Shown: positions 55,254 to 64,000 of the stretch, one piece after another
How the letters are laid out: each line of letters opens with the position of its first letter
Numbering within the stretch: position 1 is the first letter of the stretch
Assembly: GCF_004346865.1 (NCBI RefSeq)
Contig: NZ_SMGR01000003.1
Span: 248,001 to 312,000 of the forward strand
Source: Shimia isoporae
GTDB lineage: Bacteria; Pseudomonadota; Alphaproteobacteria; Rhodobacterales; Rhodobacteraceae
Direction of reading: 5' to 3'
DNA length: 64,000 nt
Translations under genes and position numbers: made by a program
Notes under the pieces: generated by a model
The model's database searches: none
Seen by the model: the letters and a program-made list of their open reading frames with translations, nothing else
What the model was told of the DNA's origin: nothing

Positions 55254-55577
55254 ATGCCCAAAGAAGAATGGGGCGTCAAGCGTGTGTGCCCGACTACTGG
55301 CAAGCGTTTTTATGACCTGAACAAAAACCCGATCGTCAGCCCATACACAGGCGACGTCGTAGAAGTAGATGCGGGCAAAAGCCGCATGATTGCAGCGGAC
55401 GCCGAAGATGCAGCGACGCTGAAAGCCAAGAACATCGAGAACGCGGATGACGTGCTCGAGGATGATGACGCTGTTGACCTGGACCTCGAGGATGATGTCC
55501 TGGATGACGACGACGAGGATGACAACGTTTCGCTCGACGAGATCGCGGACGTGGCATCCGAAGACGACGACAGCTGA
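55254..55577 (+). CDS. FYDLN acid-domain protein (TIGR02300 family)
   Basis: A 107-residue protein (MPKEEWGVKRVCPTTGKRFYDLNKNPIVSPYTGD). The conserved N-terminal half contains CPTTGKRFYDLNK, and the C-terminal half is a long Asp/Glu tract (about half of the last 45 residues). The family is restricted to Alphaproteobacteria and related groups, with no known role. A hairpin without a clear T run follows the stop. Confidence 0.93.
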   Translation: MPKEEWGVKRVCPTTGKRFYDLNKNPIVSPYTGDVVEVDAGKSRMIAADAEDAATLKAKNIENADDVLEDDDAVDLDLEDDVLDDDDEDDNVSLDEIADVASEDDDS

Positions 55578-55674
55578 TTATCGCACAATCTTCTCGGAGG
55601 CGGGATTTTTCACTTGAACCCGCCTCTGAATACGCCTAATCAGGCGCGCACAGGCTGAGAGGCCTGACAATGAT

Positions 55675-55750
<76 letters not shown>

Positions 55751-55858
55751 TTACTCCAAAAAATCACAAATTGTTCGCGACTATACGTTCAGCCATCAGG
55801 CTGTTTCTACGTCCGTTTTGTCGTGGTGATATGACCGGCAGACGCGCCACGAGCGCAC

Positions 55859-56902
55859 CTAGCCGGAGGGGTGATTCCGTTTCCGGAGCCAACGCGCGAC
55901 GATTGGCGCTCCCAGAATGACCACCACGATCCGTGTTAAGTGATGGGCGATGACAAAGCCCAGATCGGCGCCGACAATGATCGACAGGACCGTCATCTCA
56001 GCCTGTCCGCCAGGGGCAAACGCCAAGAAGGCTTCCATAGGCGGAGCCAACCCCAAAAGGGTCACGCCTTCCGCAAAAATTGCCGCCAACAAGGCCAGCA
56101 CCAACATGAAGGCCAGTCCAGCTGCCACGATCTGACGCAATTCGCGCAAGGTCACTCCGACATAGTGGACGCCAATGCCTGTCCCGATGAAGAACTGTGC
56201 GGTGAGAATAGCCTCTGCAGGCGGTCGGGAATGCAACAATCCCCCCATGGTGAGAGCCGCTGAGACGATCATTGGTCCAAGGATCGAAGCGCCGAAAAGG
56301 CCGATTCTTTCGCCGCCTTTCCAACCCACCAGGGCCGCCAAAACCATCAGAGCCATTTCACCAAGCGGAAGCTCCGCGGCAGGCTGGCCGATTGGATTAC
56401 TCAAACTCGCGCCGTATAGGCCCGTAAGAATGAGCGGCGCCAGAGTCACGATCACCAGAACTCGTGTGGCGTGAATCAGAGACAGAACGCGGGCGCTGCC
56501 ACCAGCCTCCTGCCCGAAAATGATCATGTCCTGCAAACCACCCGGCATCGCCGCATAATAGGACGTCACCGGATCAAAGCCCCCAACCCGGCGAAAAAAT
56601 GGAACTCCTATGGCGCCGATGATGGCGACATAAATCGGCACCAGGGCGATCGATCCGGCCATTTGCGGCAAAGTTGCAACCACATCCGGGGTCAACGAAG
56701 TGCCAACGGCGACACCGAGGATCGTACGCGCCGCCACCGAAACCTGCCCGAACCCGGCCAGCTTCTGTCCTGACAGCGCCAACAAAAGGCAGGCGCTCAT
56801 CGGACCAAAGAGAAAAGGCAATGGCAGGCCAAGCCACCAGAACAGCGCCGCACCGGAGCCGGCGGCAGCAAATGTTTTGGCTCTCAGAATGGGGTGGGTC
56901 AT
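55859..56902 (-). CDS. AbrB-family membrane protein
   Basis: A 347-residue protein from the ATG at 56902 (MTHPILRAKTFAAAGSGAALFWWLGLPLPFLFGPM) with about nine to ten hydrophobic helices in two related halves. The pattern (LPFLFGPMSACLLLAL, AAMPGGLQDMIIFGQEAGG, LAFAPGGQAEMTVLSIIVGADLGFVIAHHLTRIVVV) is that of the AbrB/aidB-linked transporter family. The open frame continues 94 codons upstream across the divergent promoter and was not used. The divergent GntR gene is its likely regulator. Confidence 0.88.
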   Translation of the reverse strand: MTHPILRAKTFAAAGSGAALFWWLGLPLPFLFGPMSACLLLALSGQKLAGFGQVSVAARTILGVAVGTSLTPDVVATLPQMAGSIALVPIYVAIIGAIGVPFFRRVGGFDPVTSYYAAMPGGLQDMIIFGQEAGGSARVLSLIHATRVLVIVTLAPLILTGLYGASLSNPIGQPAAELPLGEMALMVLAALVGWKGGERIGLFGASILGPMIVSAALTMGGLLHSRPPAEAILTAQFFIGTGIGVHYVGVTLRELRQIVAAGLAFMLVLALLAAIFAEGVTLLGLAPPMEAFLAFAPGGQAEMTVLSIIVGADLGFVIAHHLTRIVVVILGAPIVARWLRKRNHPSG

Positions 56903-56944
56903 GACAGACGATTCCCAAGGGTACGCTTGACGCATTTGCATCCA

Positions 56945-56966
56945 TTTGTATACATTCGGATACAAA
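56945..56966. promoter_or_regulatory. Inverted repeat, probable GntR operator
   Basis: TTTGTAT-ACATTCGG-ATACAAA (7-bp arms) lies in the 84-base gap between the divergent abrB-type and gntR genes. The TTGTATACA half resembles the TNGTNNNACNA-type sites of FCD-subfamily GntR regulators. Confidence 0.6.
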
Positions 56967-56986
56967 GGCGCAAGGCGACCCCTCAA

Positions 56987-57655
56987 ATGCAAGATGAAAC
57001 CTCTCAACCCGACGGCCTGCACGGCAACGCAGCCTATGCAGCTTTGTTGAGTGAAATTCGAAATGGTGCCCTCTCCCCCGGCGACCGCCTGCGGGAAACC
57101 GACCTGGCCGCGCGATTGGGGATCAGCCGCACGCCTGTCCGCGAGGCGATCCGACAACTTGAAGCAGACGGCCTTGTGACTCACGTGCCACGTCAGGGAG
57201 CTTCTGTACGGTCATTGAACTATGCAGAGGTGATGGAATTGTATGAGATGCGAGCCGTTCTTGAGGGCACCGCGGCACGGCTTGCTGTACGCTCTGCCTC
57301 AGATGTCGAAATAGCCGAATTGCGAGCACTCAACGAGGAAATTCGCGCCGCCGGCGAAGGCACCCGCGCCTTCCACCTGAACCGCAGCTTTCATGCCCTT
57401 CTTCTGAACAGCGCCAAAAACCGTTTCCTCGCAAAGTCGGTGCAGGCCATGCAAAAGGCGATGATGATCCTCGGACCGACAACACTATCTCAATCGGAGC
57501 GCTTCGAGAACGCGGTTAAGGAGCACGGCGATGTGCTCGATGCACTTGAGGCGCGCGACGCCGACGCAGCAGAAGCCGCGATGCGGCGACACATCGAAGC
57601 CTCCCAGCGCACCCGCATCAAGGCGTTTCGTGAAACCGATGCTTTGCCGACGTAA
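56987..57655 (+). CDS. GntR-family transcriptional regulator (FCD domain)
   Basis: A 222-residue protein. The HTH covers about residues 14-78 (AAYAALLSEIRNGALSPGDRLRETDLAARLGISRTPVREAIRQLEADGLV). A FCD domain (VMELYEMRAVLEGTAARLAVRSA, RSFHALLLNSAKN) follows. The last six residues and the stop codon come from a copy of a dispersed repeat, so the original C-terminus may have been slightly different. It is divergent from the AbrB-family gene. Confidence 0.92.
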   Translation: MQDETSQPDGLHGNAAYAALLSEIRNGALSPGDRLRETDLAARLGISRTPVREAIRQLEADGLVTHVPRQGASVRSLNYAEVMELYEMRAVLEGTAARLAVRSASDVEIAELRALNEEIRAAGEGTRAFHLNRSFHALLLNSAKNRFLAKSVQAMQKAMMILGPTTLSQSERFENAVKEHGDVLDALEARDADAAEAAMRRHIEASQRTRIKAFRETDALPT

Positions 57656-57673
57656 TACCGACGTTTTGCAGAT
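57636..57673. repeat. Dispersed repeat, copy 2, overlapping the gntR stop
   Basis: CCGATGCTTTGCCGAC-GTAATA-CCGACGTTTTGCAGAT matches copy 1 at 2040-2077 at 35 of 38 positions. The TAA inside GTAATA is the stop codon of the gntR gene, and the preceding bases code for its last residues (TDALPT). Confidence 0.8.
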
Positions 57674-57684
57674 GGTTCCTGATC

Positions 57685-58356
57685 TTAGGTGTCCCCGCCC
57701 GCCTCGGCACCGTCCGGCTGGCTTTCGCGGCGAGGCAGATACTCAGGAACATATAACCTGAGATAGGCCAGCGCCGCCCGCTTGGCCTCCTCAACACTCT
57801 CCTCGGAAACACGATCGGTTCTTAAATACTCACCGACCAGAACCGCTTCCGCTATGTCCAGCATAATCACCAGCGGGCGCTCCCCGCCAACGCAGGCCGG
57901 TAAAACGTAGGCTTCCGAAATCAAGTCTTGCAAACGCAGCGCAAAATCGGCCCCTCGCGGACGTTCGTCCGTGTAACGCACCTCGGGCATGACCTTGTTG
58001 GACAGCCGCAGCTGCTGCACGGTACGGGAAGACCGCAAGTAGTCGGCAATGCCGTCAATGACCTGCCCCACGATCATCTGCCAACTTTCGGATTTTGCGG
58101 GTTCAACGGGCGCTACTGCCGCATCGAACATCAGACCGGTATGCTTGACCAACAAGTTGGAAAAAAGGTCACTGACGTTGGTGTAGAACGAATACGCGGA
58201 CGCCACCGGTATGCCCGCTTCCTTGGCGATATCTGCCAAAGAAATCTGATCAATATCTTTGCTCTCCAGCAACTTTTCAGCTGCATCTTCAAGTTGCTGC
58301 CTACGGACCAGTCCACGCGCCTGAGGTCCGCGACGGGTTTTCGGTTTGGTCGCCAT
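57685..58356 (-). CDS. TetR-family transcriptional regulator
   Basis: A 223-residue protein. The N-terminal HTH (RRQQLEDAAEKLLESKDIDQISLADIAKEAGIPVASAYSFYTNVSDLFSNLL) fits TetR, and the rest is a helical ligand domain. GGAGGG precedes the ATG. No target gene is directly adjacent on either side; the A+T-rich region begins upstream of it. Confidence 0.92.
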   Translation of the reverse strand: MATKPKTRRGPQARGLVRRQQLEDAAEKLLESKDIDQISLADIAKEAGIPVASAYSFYTNVSDLFSNLLVKHTGLMFDAAVAPVEPAKSESWQMIVGQVIDGIADYLRSSRTVQQLRLSNKVMPEVRYTDERPRGADFALRLQDLISEAYVLPACVGGERPLVIMLDIAEAVLVGEYLRTDRVSEESVEEAKRAALAYLRLYVPEYLPRRESQPDGAEAGGDT

Positions 58357-58890
58357 AGCACCCTCCGTTTTGACTTAATAATGACCCACGCAATGGAGCT
58401 TCGCAAACAGATGCCTGCGGTCGACATAGCCAGCCACGGAACCCGGACTTCCCGATAATGGGCGGGTTTCGCATGGAATTTGCATGAATGTTCCGAAGAA
58501 AAACCCACAGAAAACGCGGCATCCATCGGCTTTCAGGACATAGATGCGGGCATCATTGCCCAACATCTGGTTACGTGATGCTGCGCCAGGATTTCGATTG
58601 GCTATGTCTCTACCTGAGCACATGTCTTTGACACCCCCATGTTGAATGTATATTGCGCTTTCAAGGCACGAAGCACATCTATGTTGAAAATTAGCTTTTG
58701 CCACTCCAACTGTCGGCCGAGGGGAAGGTTTAAGCAGCAACGCAAAGGAAAGAAACGCTAAGTTTGCATTGCGGTGTGAGTGGAGGCCAACACTAGCTCG
58801 GGCATCACAATTGCAGAAGTTGAAAACAAGTAGCGGTACTTCGTGCAATCTGTGGGCTATCGCAGTTAGCACACCGCTTAACAAAATCGA
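58357..58890. other. 534-base region without a supported gene
   Basis: Between the TetR and Stf0 genes. It becomes A+T-richer from about 58480. A 223-codon open frame on the minus strand (58375-59046) crosses it but overlaps the Stf0 gene start and has no recognised motif. It probably holds the promoters of both divergent genes. Confidence 0.5.
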
Positions 58891-59832
58891 ATGAAAAACG
58901 TGAAGACAACCATATCCAAGAACAATCTCCAAGGTTTCGGGGCTTGTGTAGTTCTGGCCACTCAACGAAGTGGAAGTACTCTCTTGTGTGAACACTTGAG
59001 AAATTCTGAACACTTTGGTCGACCTGCTGAACATTTTTGGGATCACTTAGTGTCTGGCAAGACACAGATGTCGGCATCCGATTTCAATAATGCAATGTCC
59101 GACTCGCGGCTAAACGATGTAGTTGGGCTAAAACTGATGTCGAACTACATCCCGACGATTGCGCGGCAGTATTCCCGCACGAACACGACTGGTTCGACAA
59201 GCGAGCATGAAATTTGCTCTCAATTCCTTAGCTCTTTTTCCGAGGCGGCTCACGGTACTCTGTTCATTACATTGAAACGGCGCGACGTAGTTTCACAGTC
59301 GATTTCGAGGCTGATGGCGAGAAAAACTGGCGACTGGCACAAGTGGAACAACAATGCTGACAATGGAGAACAAAAGATAGCAGGTGCAGTAGATCGAAAA
59401 GAAGCGATAAGTCGTATCTCGCCCATTGAAATAATTTCTAATGTTTCGCAAATCGATAGAGAAAACGATTTTATGCGATTAATCATAAAAAACCTAGATG
59501 AGCCGTTTCTACAGTTGGACTACGAAGATTTGGCCGAAACGCCTGAGTTAGTTTGCAAAAAAGTACATGACTTCGCTGGGTTGAGTGCGAAATCTGTTTG
59601 GAAGGCGCATCCGATGAAAAAAGTTACTTCGACTTCGGAGCGCGACCAAGTTGTTGCCAAGCTATCCAGTTTTTTGGGTTTGGATGAAAAACCCAATATT
59701 GAAGAATTGGTAGCTGCATGTCGGATTCAGATAAAGTCGGGTATTGAACGTGACACCGGACTTGTAAAGCCAGTTCAAAAGAAACGGTACCCTTGGAAGT
59801 ACTTTTTCAACAATGAAAGTGCGCTTGAGTGA
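58891..59832 (+). CDS. Stf0-type sulfotransferase
   Basis: A 313-residue protein. The 5'-phosphosulfate loop is VVLATQRSGSTLLCEHLRNSE (about residues 20-40), followed by GRPAEHFWDHL as in Stf0. The later FITLKRRDVVSQSISRLMARKTGDWHK is the 3'-phosphate region. Stf0 proteins sulfate trehalose; relatives in glycan clusters sulfate other sugars. Codon use is more A+T-rich than its left neighbours. It stands alone on the plus strand before the minus-strand HAD gene. Confidence 0.85.
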   Translation: MKNVKTTISKNNLQGFGACVVLATQRSGSTLLCEHLRNSEHFGRPAEHFWDHLVSGKTQMSASDFNNAMSDSRLNDVVGLKLMSNYIPTIARQYSRTNTTGSTSEHEICSQFLSSFSEAAHGTLFITLKRRDVVSQSISRLMARKTGDWHKWNNNADNGEQKIAGAVDRKEAISRISPIEIISNVSQIDRENDFMRLIIKNLDEPFLQLDYEDLAETPELVCKKVHDFAGLSAKSVWKAHPMKKVTSTSERDQVVAKLSSFLGLDEKPNIEELVAACRIQIKSGIERDTGLVKPVQKKRYPWKYFFNNESALE

Positions 59833-60453
59833 GCAGCCGTTGCGGGTGCCACATTCATTTTGAAGATCTTTGCGGTCTATGTCAGCCTGCAGCTTACAAA
59901 GAGACAGACTAGGGATCATAACGACTTCTCTTGTAAATGGTGTCCAAACCGGCATTCTAGGCATCGCTCTTCGGGAGCAATGCCGCGCTCTTGCCGGTTA
60001 GGCATCCTCAGCTCTAAGATTTGTCGGCTCTGATTGCGCTGTCCTCAATAGCTGGATCGGCAAACCACAATCTGACGCGCAAATTTTCCATGTTCGGCGC
60101 GTTAGAGTTCCAAACATCCAACCAATGTCCGGCGTTCACTAAATTTGCCTGATCAGATCGGTCGATAGGAACGGTCGGCTTATCTTGGATGACTGAAAAT
60201 ACTTGCAATTCAGAAAAATCTTCTTCGATCCAAAGTATGAATAGTCTTCCAGCGAGTAAGCGAAACCGAAACTAGTTGAAGTCCACACATAACCCCTTTT
60301 TCAGCAGCCGATCGGTGGAGGAACGAAGGGACGATCATTTCTAAAAATACCAATGAGTGACCGAACTCAAACCGAAGCGAAAAAATCGCGAATAGCTCAC
60401 CTACTAAGCCGGAAAAACAGTACCCAATGGTCCTTAACTCTATGGCGCATAGC
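59833..60453. other. 621-base region without a supported gene
   Basis: Between the convergent Stf0 and HAD genes. It is A+T-rich. A short minus-strand open stretch (60014-60271) has protein-like composition (LFILWIEEDFSELQVFSV, then LDVWNSNAPNMENLRVRLWF) but no start with a ribosome site; it may be a gene remnant. Confidence 0.5.
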
Positions 60454-62412
60454 TTATTTGTCCGGCTTCGGATTGCGTTTGTCAAAAGCACTTTTCCAAA
60501 ACGAACTCTCTCTTGCCGCCGCCCAACGCTTTATATCCGTAGCTTCCCTGCCAGACAACTTTGGGGCTAACTCAAGCCGCACGTCGTTTGTTCCTGGACC
60601 ATCGGAGTGCGTGATACCCGCAAGGCAATGTAATGCTTCGTCGTCGGGGTCTTTTGCAAGGCTCAAAAACGCTTCTGCCCAAGCTGGATTAGCCAGTGTA
60701 TCAGGCGAAAACCAATCAAGTAAAAAGGCATAGTCTTCCACGAATTTCATTACTCCCGATTGCGCTCGTTTAGCCGTCGCTTGATGCTCCAATTCCTCCT
60801 CTGTTTGAACTTCCAAAACCGGTTCTATCCCATGATTACTTGCCTTAAGATCAATTGTTGAACCATGCGGGGCCGTAAGGATGAATTCAAGTAGTTCGAC
60901 CCCTCCTGTCAAAAGAGCATCGTTGAACTCATCGTACTTCTCGGAACTATTGAACCATCCCTGCATTTGCATGCCTAATTCGCTATTCAAACCCTTGCAG
61001 TCTCTATGTAATCCTAAATAGTACCCAAATACGCGTTGGGATGCCGTTGGATCAGACAATGAATGCAAAAAACAACGCTGAATGTTTCCGACCCACCCGA
61101 TATCAACTAGCGCGACTCTTGAGTGCTCCGTGAGCGCATCGTCGTAGAATTTGGCAAATAGTTGTCGCATGCCTGCGTTTTTCTTCAGTACATCCATGTA
61201 AGCCGCGTTCAATGCTTTAGCGGCCTTGGGTTTCTGCGCTGGTGTAAGAGCAGTATTGATGTCCACAATACCAACTCGCTTCAAATCCTCCAAATAGTCT
61301 TCGGCTTTCAAACCCGCTGCCGAAAAGACACGATTTGCGGTGCTTTCATTCTTTCCCGAAAAATAAAACCAAACACGTTCAGGGTGCCAATCACGCACGC
61401 CTGTTTTAAACCCCGTTTTTCGCGACATATGGAAATAGTCATGTGTGAAGTTCACATCGGGAACCTTCTTGACACAGAGTTTAAAAAGCTTGGCCATCAA
61501 CCAGCCATCCCTGGCAACAAATACCACGTGTTGGATACCAGTGTTCCGAAAATGCGCGATCAGCCAGCAGGTGAATCCGAACAGCATTGGCCCCCAGACC
61601 TGGTAAGCTATCCGTTCCAATGCGTCCTTTGGCATCCGCTCGATAGCATGTGGCTCACTTAGGGCCTCCATCAATGAATGAATGGCGTTGCCTGAGCCGC
61701 GAGCACGTCGATTTGTCGGAAGATTAACAATGTTTGCCCAAGTTGCATGGAATGCGGTTAGGCCAGCCTTGCGAGCATTGATGACGTCAGAATGTAAGTT
61801 ATCTCCCACATGCAACCAATGCGTTCCTATTTCCAGGTTCTCGCGCCTGGCAATCTCACTAAACAATGTGCCATTGTGTTTTGAGAGTCGCACCTCTCCC
61901 GATATGTAAAGCGGATAAGAACTATCTTCATCAAAACCCGCTGAAACGAGGCGGTCTCGAACAAACTCAGGCGGCAAGTACATGTCGCTGACGAACAATA
62001 TCTCGCACCCGGCTGCACGAGCGGCGTTGTAGAGAGATTTACCTTGCACTGAGGCATAAAGGAGCCGTGCCTCGCAGTCCAACTCAAGTCCCTTCAGCCA
62101 ATTCGCGATGTCCGTTGGGGAACTGGTATCGCTAACCCATTGGTGGTAAATTTCAGCTAAGGTAACTTCACCTTCCCCGCCAAACTCTGCGATGCGCCTC
62201 TGCCGGGCATTTACCTCCGCTGTCCTGCGGGTCTCCGCAAAGTCGCTTAGGAGATTGTGACAAAGCAAACTTCGAGTGTCTTCGAATGCGCGGTACTGGA
62301 CCAATTCGAAAACGTCGACGGGGGCCAAAACCTTTCGGTGTAATAGGGTATCGAAGATATCAAAACTGACAATCTTGAAATTTTCGAAATTTACATCAGT
62401 CTCTTTGGCCAT
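60454..62412 (-). CDS. HAD-superfamily hydrolase-like protein of glycan clusters (COG5610 type)
   Basis: A 652-residue protein. HAD motif I is VSFDIFDTLLHRK (Asp18, Asp21), motif II is in EILFVSDMYLPPEFV, and motif III/IV is LHVGDNLHSDVINARKAG. A long second part (from about 260, FGFTCWLIAHFRNTGIQHVVFVARDGWLMAKLF) has a second HAD-like VARDGW segment. Such large HAD proteins occur in surface-polysaccharide clusters; the reaction is unknown. The ATG at 62412 overlaps the stop of the GT gene by one base (TGATG), so the two are coupled. Confidence 0.82.
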   Translation of the reverse strand: MAKETDVNFENFKIVSFDIFDTLLHRKVLAPVDVFELVQYRAFEDTRSLLCHNLLSDFAETRRTAEVNARQRRIAEFGGEGEVTLAEIYHQWVSDTSSPTDIANWLKGLELDCEARLLYASVQGKSLYNAARAAGCEILFVSDMYLPPEFVRDRLVSAGFDEDSSYPLYISGEVRLSKHNGTLFSEIARRENLEIGTHWLHVGDNLHSDVINARKAGLTAFHATWANIVNLPTNRRARGSGNAIHSLMEALSEPHAIERMPKDALERIAYQVWGPMLFGFTCWLIAHFRNTGIQHVVFVARDGWLMAKLFKLCVKKVPDVNFTHDYFHMSRKTGFKTGVRDWHPERVWFYFSGKNESTANRVFSAAGLKAEDYLEDLKRVGIVDINTALTPAQKPKAAKALNAAYMDVLKKNAGMRQLFAKFYDDALTEHSRVALVDIGWVGNIQRCFLHSLSDPTASQRVFGYYLGLHRDCKGLNSELGMQMQGWFNSSEKYDEFNDALLTGGVELLEFILTAPHGSTIDLKASNHGIEPVLEVQTEEELEHQATAKRAQSGVMKFVEDYAFLLDWFSPDTLANPAWAEAFLSLAKDPDDEALHCLAGITHSDGPGTNDVRLELAPKLSGREATDIKRWAAARESSFWKSAFDKRNPKPDK

Positions 62413-64000
62413 CAAAATACGCGCTTACGTTTTCTGTTCAGTTCAGACAGAAAAGCTCCAAACTTCGTTTTCTGCTTTTTTGAGCCTCCGCGCGAAAGAC
62501 TAGAAGCTAAAGTCCCACCGTTTAGGTCGAAATATGTGTGATTTAGTTTGTTTTCCAAGGACTGTGTCTGCAGACCCTGCTCGCGGAGCAATACCATAGT
62601 GGCTTCCAAAGGGGTGTGCGCTGCTCGTAGCAGCTTGTTACGAATATACCCGTTATAAAGATCATGTTTGGCTTTGCCCGCCACCACAGAATTCCCAAGA
62701 TCTCCAGTCGCCTCGTTTCTATGGTGATAGAACGCAAGCAGCTCAGGGTGCACCCAAATATCCGCTTCCATGCAAAATCTAAGATTAAAATCCCAGTCGC
62801 CCAGAACTGGAAGGTTTTGATCAAAACCGCCTAATTTTCGAGCGAGAGTCAGATCAAAAACAAAGGCTATGGGAGGGAATAGATTTTGCATGGACATACG
62901 TGCCAAGCTAATCAAGCCTTCCGTCAAACGATCCGGAGACTGATCGTTCCATGGCGCGATTTTATCGATTTGTATTTGATTGGCAGTTACTGTCTCTAGA
63001 ACCCAATTTACTCGTGTCACCACGCCACGAACACTTGGGATCTTGGCGTTCGCTTCCCTCAAGACGGCTGTCGCGACTGCCAGCATATCTGGAGCCCAAC
63101 TATCATCGTCATCATGGATAATCCCAAGTTCAGTGTTCAGCCTTGAAAGACCTGAATTGCTCGCGGCCTCCATACCCACAGATTCAGGGTGATGAATGAC
63201 GCTGACCCGCTTATCGTTACCAAACACCGAATTAACCAAAGCGTCCACGGGCTCCGGCTGTCCGCCATCGTTTACAATTACCAATTGCCAGTGCGGATAG
63301 GTTTGATCCTTTACGCTTTCCAGCGCACGTCGCAATAGCACGGCCCTATTCTTGGTGCGCGTAACAATTCCAACCGACACGGTTTCACTATATTCATACT
63401 TAGGCGAAACGAAAGGTGCGGAAGGTATCGGCAATTTTGAACCATTGGCGTCTGCTGAAATTAACGACGTCATTCCGAACAACTCTTCACGATCGACAAA
63501 GATCAGATTTATTTCTGTGCGAGCTGCGAGCACATAGCCTTTCGTGTGCATATACTGAATGATTGACGTGCTTTGACCTTCAACAAAATGATCCGACGGT
63601 TCTGCCTGCACCACAACAGGCCGCCAATGTACCCAGTCTACATCCTGCAGGATGTCTAAATCCATACCTTCTACGTCAACCGCCAAGAAAACAGGTGGGT
63701 TGTCCGAAAAGTGCGCTTCGAGCAAAGCGTTGACCCGCATCGCAGGCACCGTCCGCGCTTCTGCGAGACCAACTTTTCCGCCCTGCCACTCCTCAACAAA
63801 ACTCCGGCTCAGAGAGCTTAGTTCGGACTGGTTTGAGATAAAAAACTCCACTTCGTTGACGTCTTCATTCGTAACGGCACAATACAAAATCTCGTCCTCA
63901 GGACGCGCAGCTTGTAGTGCATCGTGGAGGTCAAGATTTGCTTCGACCAAAACTCCTGTCATGCCATACAATCGCTGCAGCAAGTAGCTCGAGCTAGTGG
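62412..64000 (-). CDS. FkbM methyltransferase / GT2 glycosyltransferase fusion (5' end beyond window)
   Basis: The frame is open past base 64000, so the N-terminus is missing. The visible N-terminal part (SYLLQRLYGMTGVLVEANLDLHDAL, FLAVDVEGMDLDILQDVDW, RPVVVQAEP) is the C-terminal two-thirds of an FkbM methyltransferase domain. It is followed by a GT2 domain: VSVGIVTRTKNRAVLLRRALESVKDQTYPHWQLVIVNDGG, the DDDD metal site in GIIHDDDDSWAPDML, and LGGFDQNLPVLGDWDFNLRF. The basic tail ends in NRKRKRVF. It probably methylates and extends a surface glycan. The likely start lies upstream in the next sequence. Confidence 0.82.
   Translation of the reverse strand, partial: TSSSYLLQRLYGMTGVLVEANLDLHDALQAARPEDEILYCAVTNEDVNEVEFFISNQSELSSLSRSFVEEWQGGKVGLAEARTVPAMRVNALLEAHFSDNPPVFLAVDVEGMDLDILQDVDWVHWRPVVVQAEPSDHFVEGQSTSIIQYMHTKGYVLAARTEINLIFVDREELFGMTSLISADANGSKLPIPSAPFVSPKYEYSETVSVGIVTRTKNRAVLLRRALESVKDQTYPHWQLVIVNDGGQPEPVDALVNSVFGNDKRVSVIHHPESVGMEAASNSGLSRLNTELGIIHDDDDSWAPDMLAVATAVLREANAKIPSVRGVVTRVNWVLETVTANQIQIDKIAPWNDQSPDRLTEGLISLARMSMQNLFPPIAFVFDLTLARKLGGFDQNLPVLGDWDFNLRFCMEADIWVHPELLAFYHHRNEATGDLGNSVVAGKAKHDLYNGYIRNKLLRAAHTPLEATMVLLREQGLQTQSLENKLNHTYFDLNGGTLASSLSRGGSKKQKTKFGAFLSELNRKRKRVF

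Noticed and set aside
58375..59046. 223-codon minus-strand open frame
   Set aside because: It overlaps the start of the Stf0 gene by more than 150 bases, has no known domain, and its Cys/His-rich composition fits a random frame. Not fully excluded.

Overview
The window looks like chromosomal DNA of a marine alphaproteobacterium of the order Rhodobacterales (Roseobacter group). The reasons are gene content typical of that group: an Mcl1-type malyl-CoA lyase (ethylmalonyl-CoA pathway), an adjacent DgcN/DgcA D-glutamate catabolic pair, the rpmI-rplT-pheS order with pyruvate kinase upstream, a Hint_2 protein, a FYDLN-domain protein, a DUF1244 protein and an RTX protein. This is an inference from protein families; no rRNA gene or other species marker is present.

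Layout. 1-6.5 kb: LysR regulators, a DUF1330 protein, an MsrQ-like membrane protein, MscS and MscL channels, a glutathione transferase, YtoQ and a methyltransferase. 6.5-9.4 kb: pheT followed by a GNAT acetyltransferase. 9.5-31.2 kb: an accessory block that separates pheT from pheS. It holds a cyclase-like DUF2652 protein, a large sugar or sugar-acid catabolic locus (10.7-24.5 kb), a DUF3179 protein, a 1167-residue autotransporter with a membrane-anchored LuxR-type regulator, and a glutamine-amidotransferase-like protein. 31.2-37.7 kb: pheS, an AGCS amino-acid:cation symporter, a Hint protein, rplT, rpmI and pyk. 37.9-42.7 kb: an N-formylglutamate amidohydrolase-family protein, small conserved proteins, an RTX protein with a duplicated module, and a ferric-reductase-like flavoprotein. 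42.8-47.0 kb: dat, dgcA and dgcN for D-amino acids, divergent from mcl1. 47.2-57.7 kb: mostly housekeeping and regulatory genes, including an Lrp/LysE pair, an AraC-GyrI regulator, accA, an MFS exporter, a YgjP-type metallopeptidase, a FYDLN protein, tRNA-Ala(GGC) and an AbrB-type membrane protein with a divergent GntR. 58.4-64 kb: visibly more A+T-rich DNA with a Stf0-type sulfotransferase, a HAD protein and an FkbM methyltransferase/GT2 fusion cut by the window edge, probably part of a surface-glycan cluster.

The most interesting part is the catabolic locus. A LacI regulator is divergent from kinase, enolase-like, FAH-family and SDR genes, which are translationally coupled or closely spaced. 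A second SDR and a FadR-type regulator are divergent from a CUT1 ABC importer, an IlvD/Edd dehydratase and a third SDR. The IlvD, SDR and FAH combination resembles non-phosphorylative sugar oxidation through a 2-keto-3-deoxy acid and a 2,4-diketo acid. The kinase and an enolase paralogue with changed active-site residues are unusual additions and suggest a variant route for the second cleavage product. Other points worth a look are a 22-bp-unit dispersed repeat that forms the end of a gntR reading frame, three helically phased direct repeats before the ABC operon, and a perfect 18-bp operator-like palindrome between lacI and the kinase gene.
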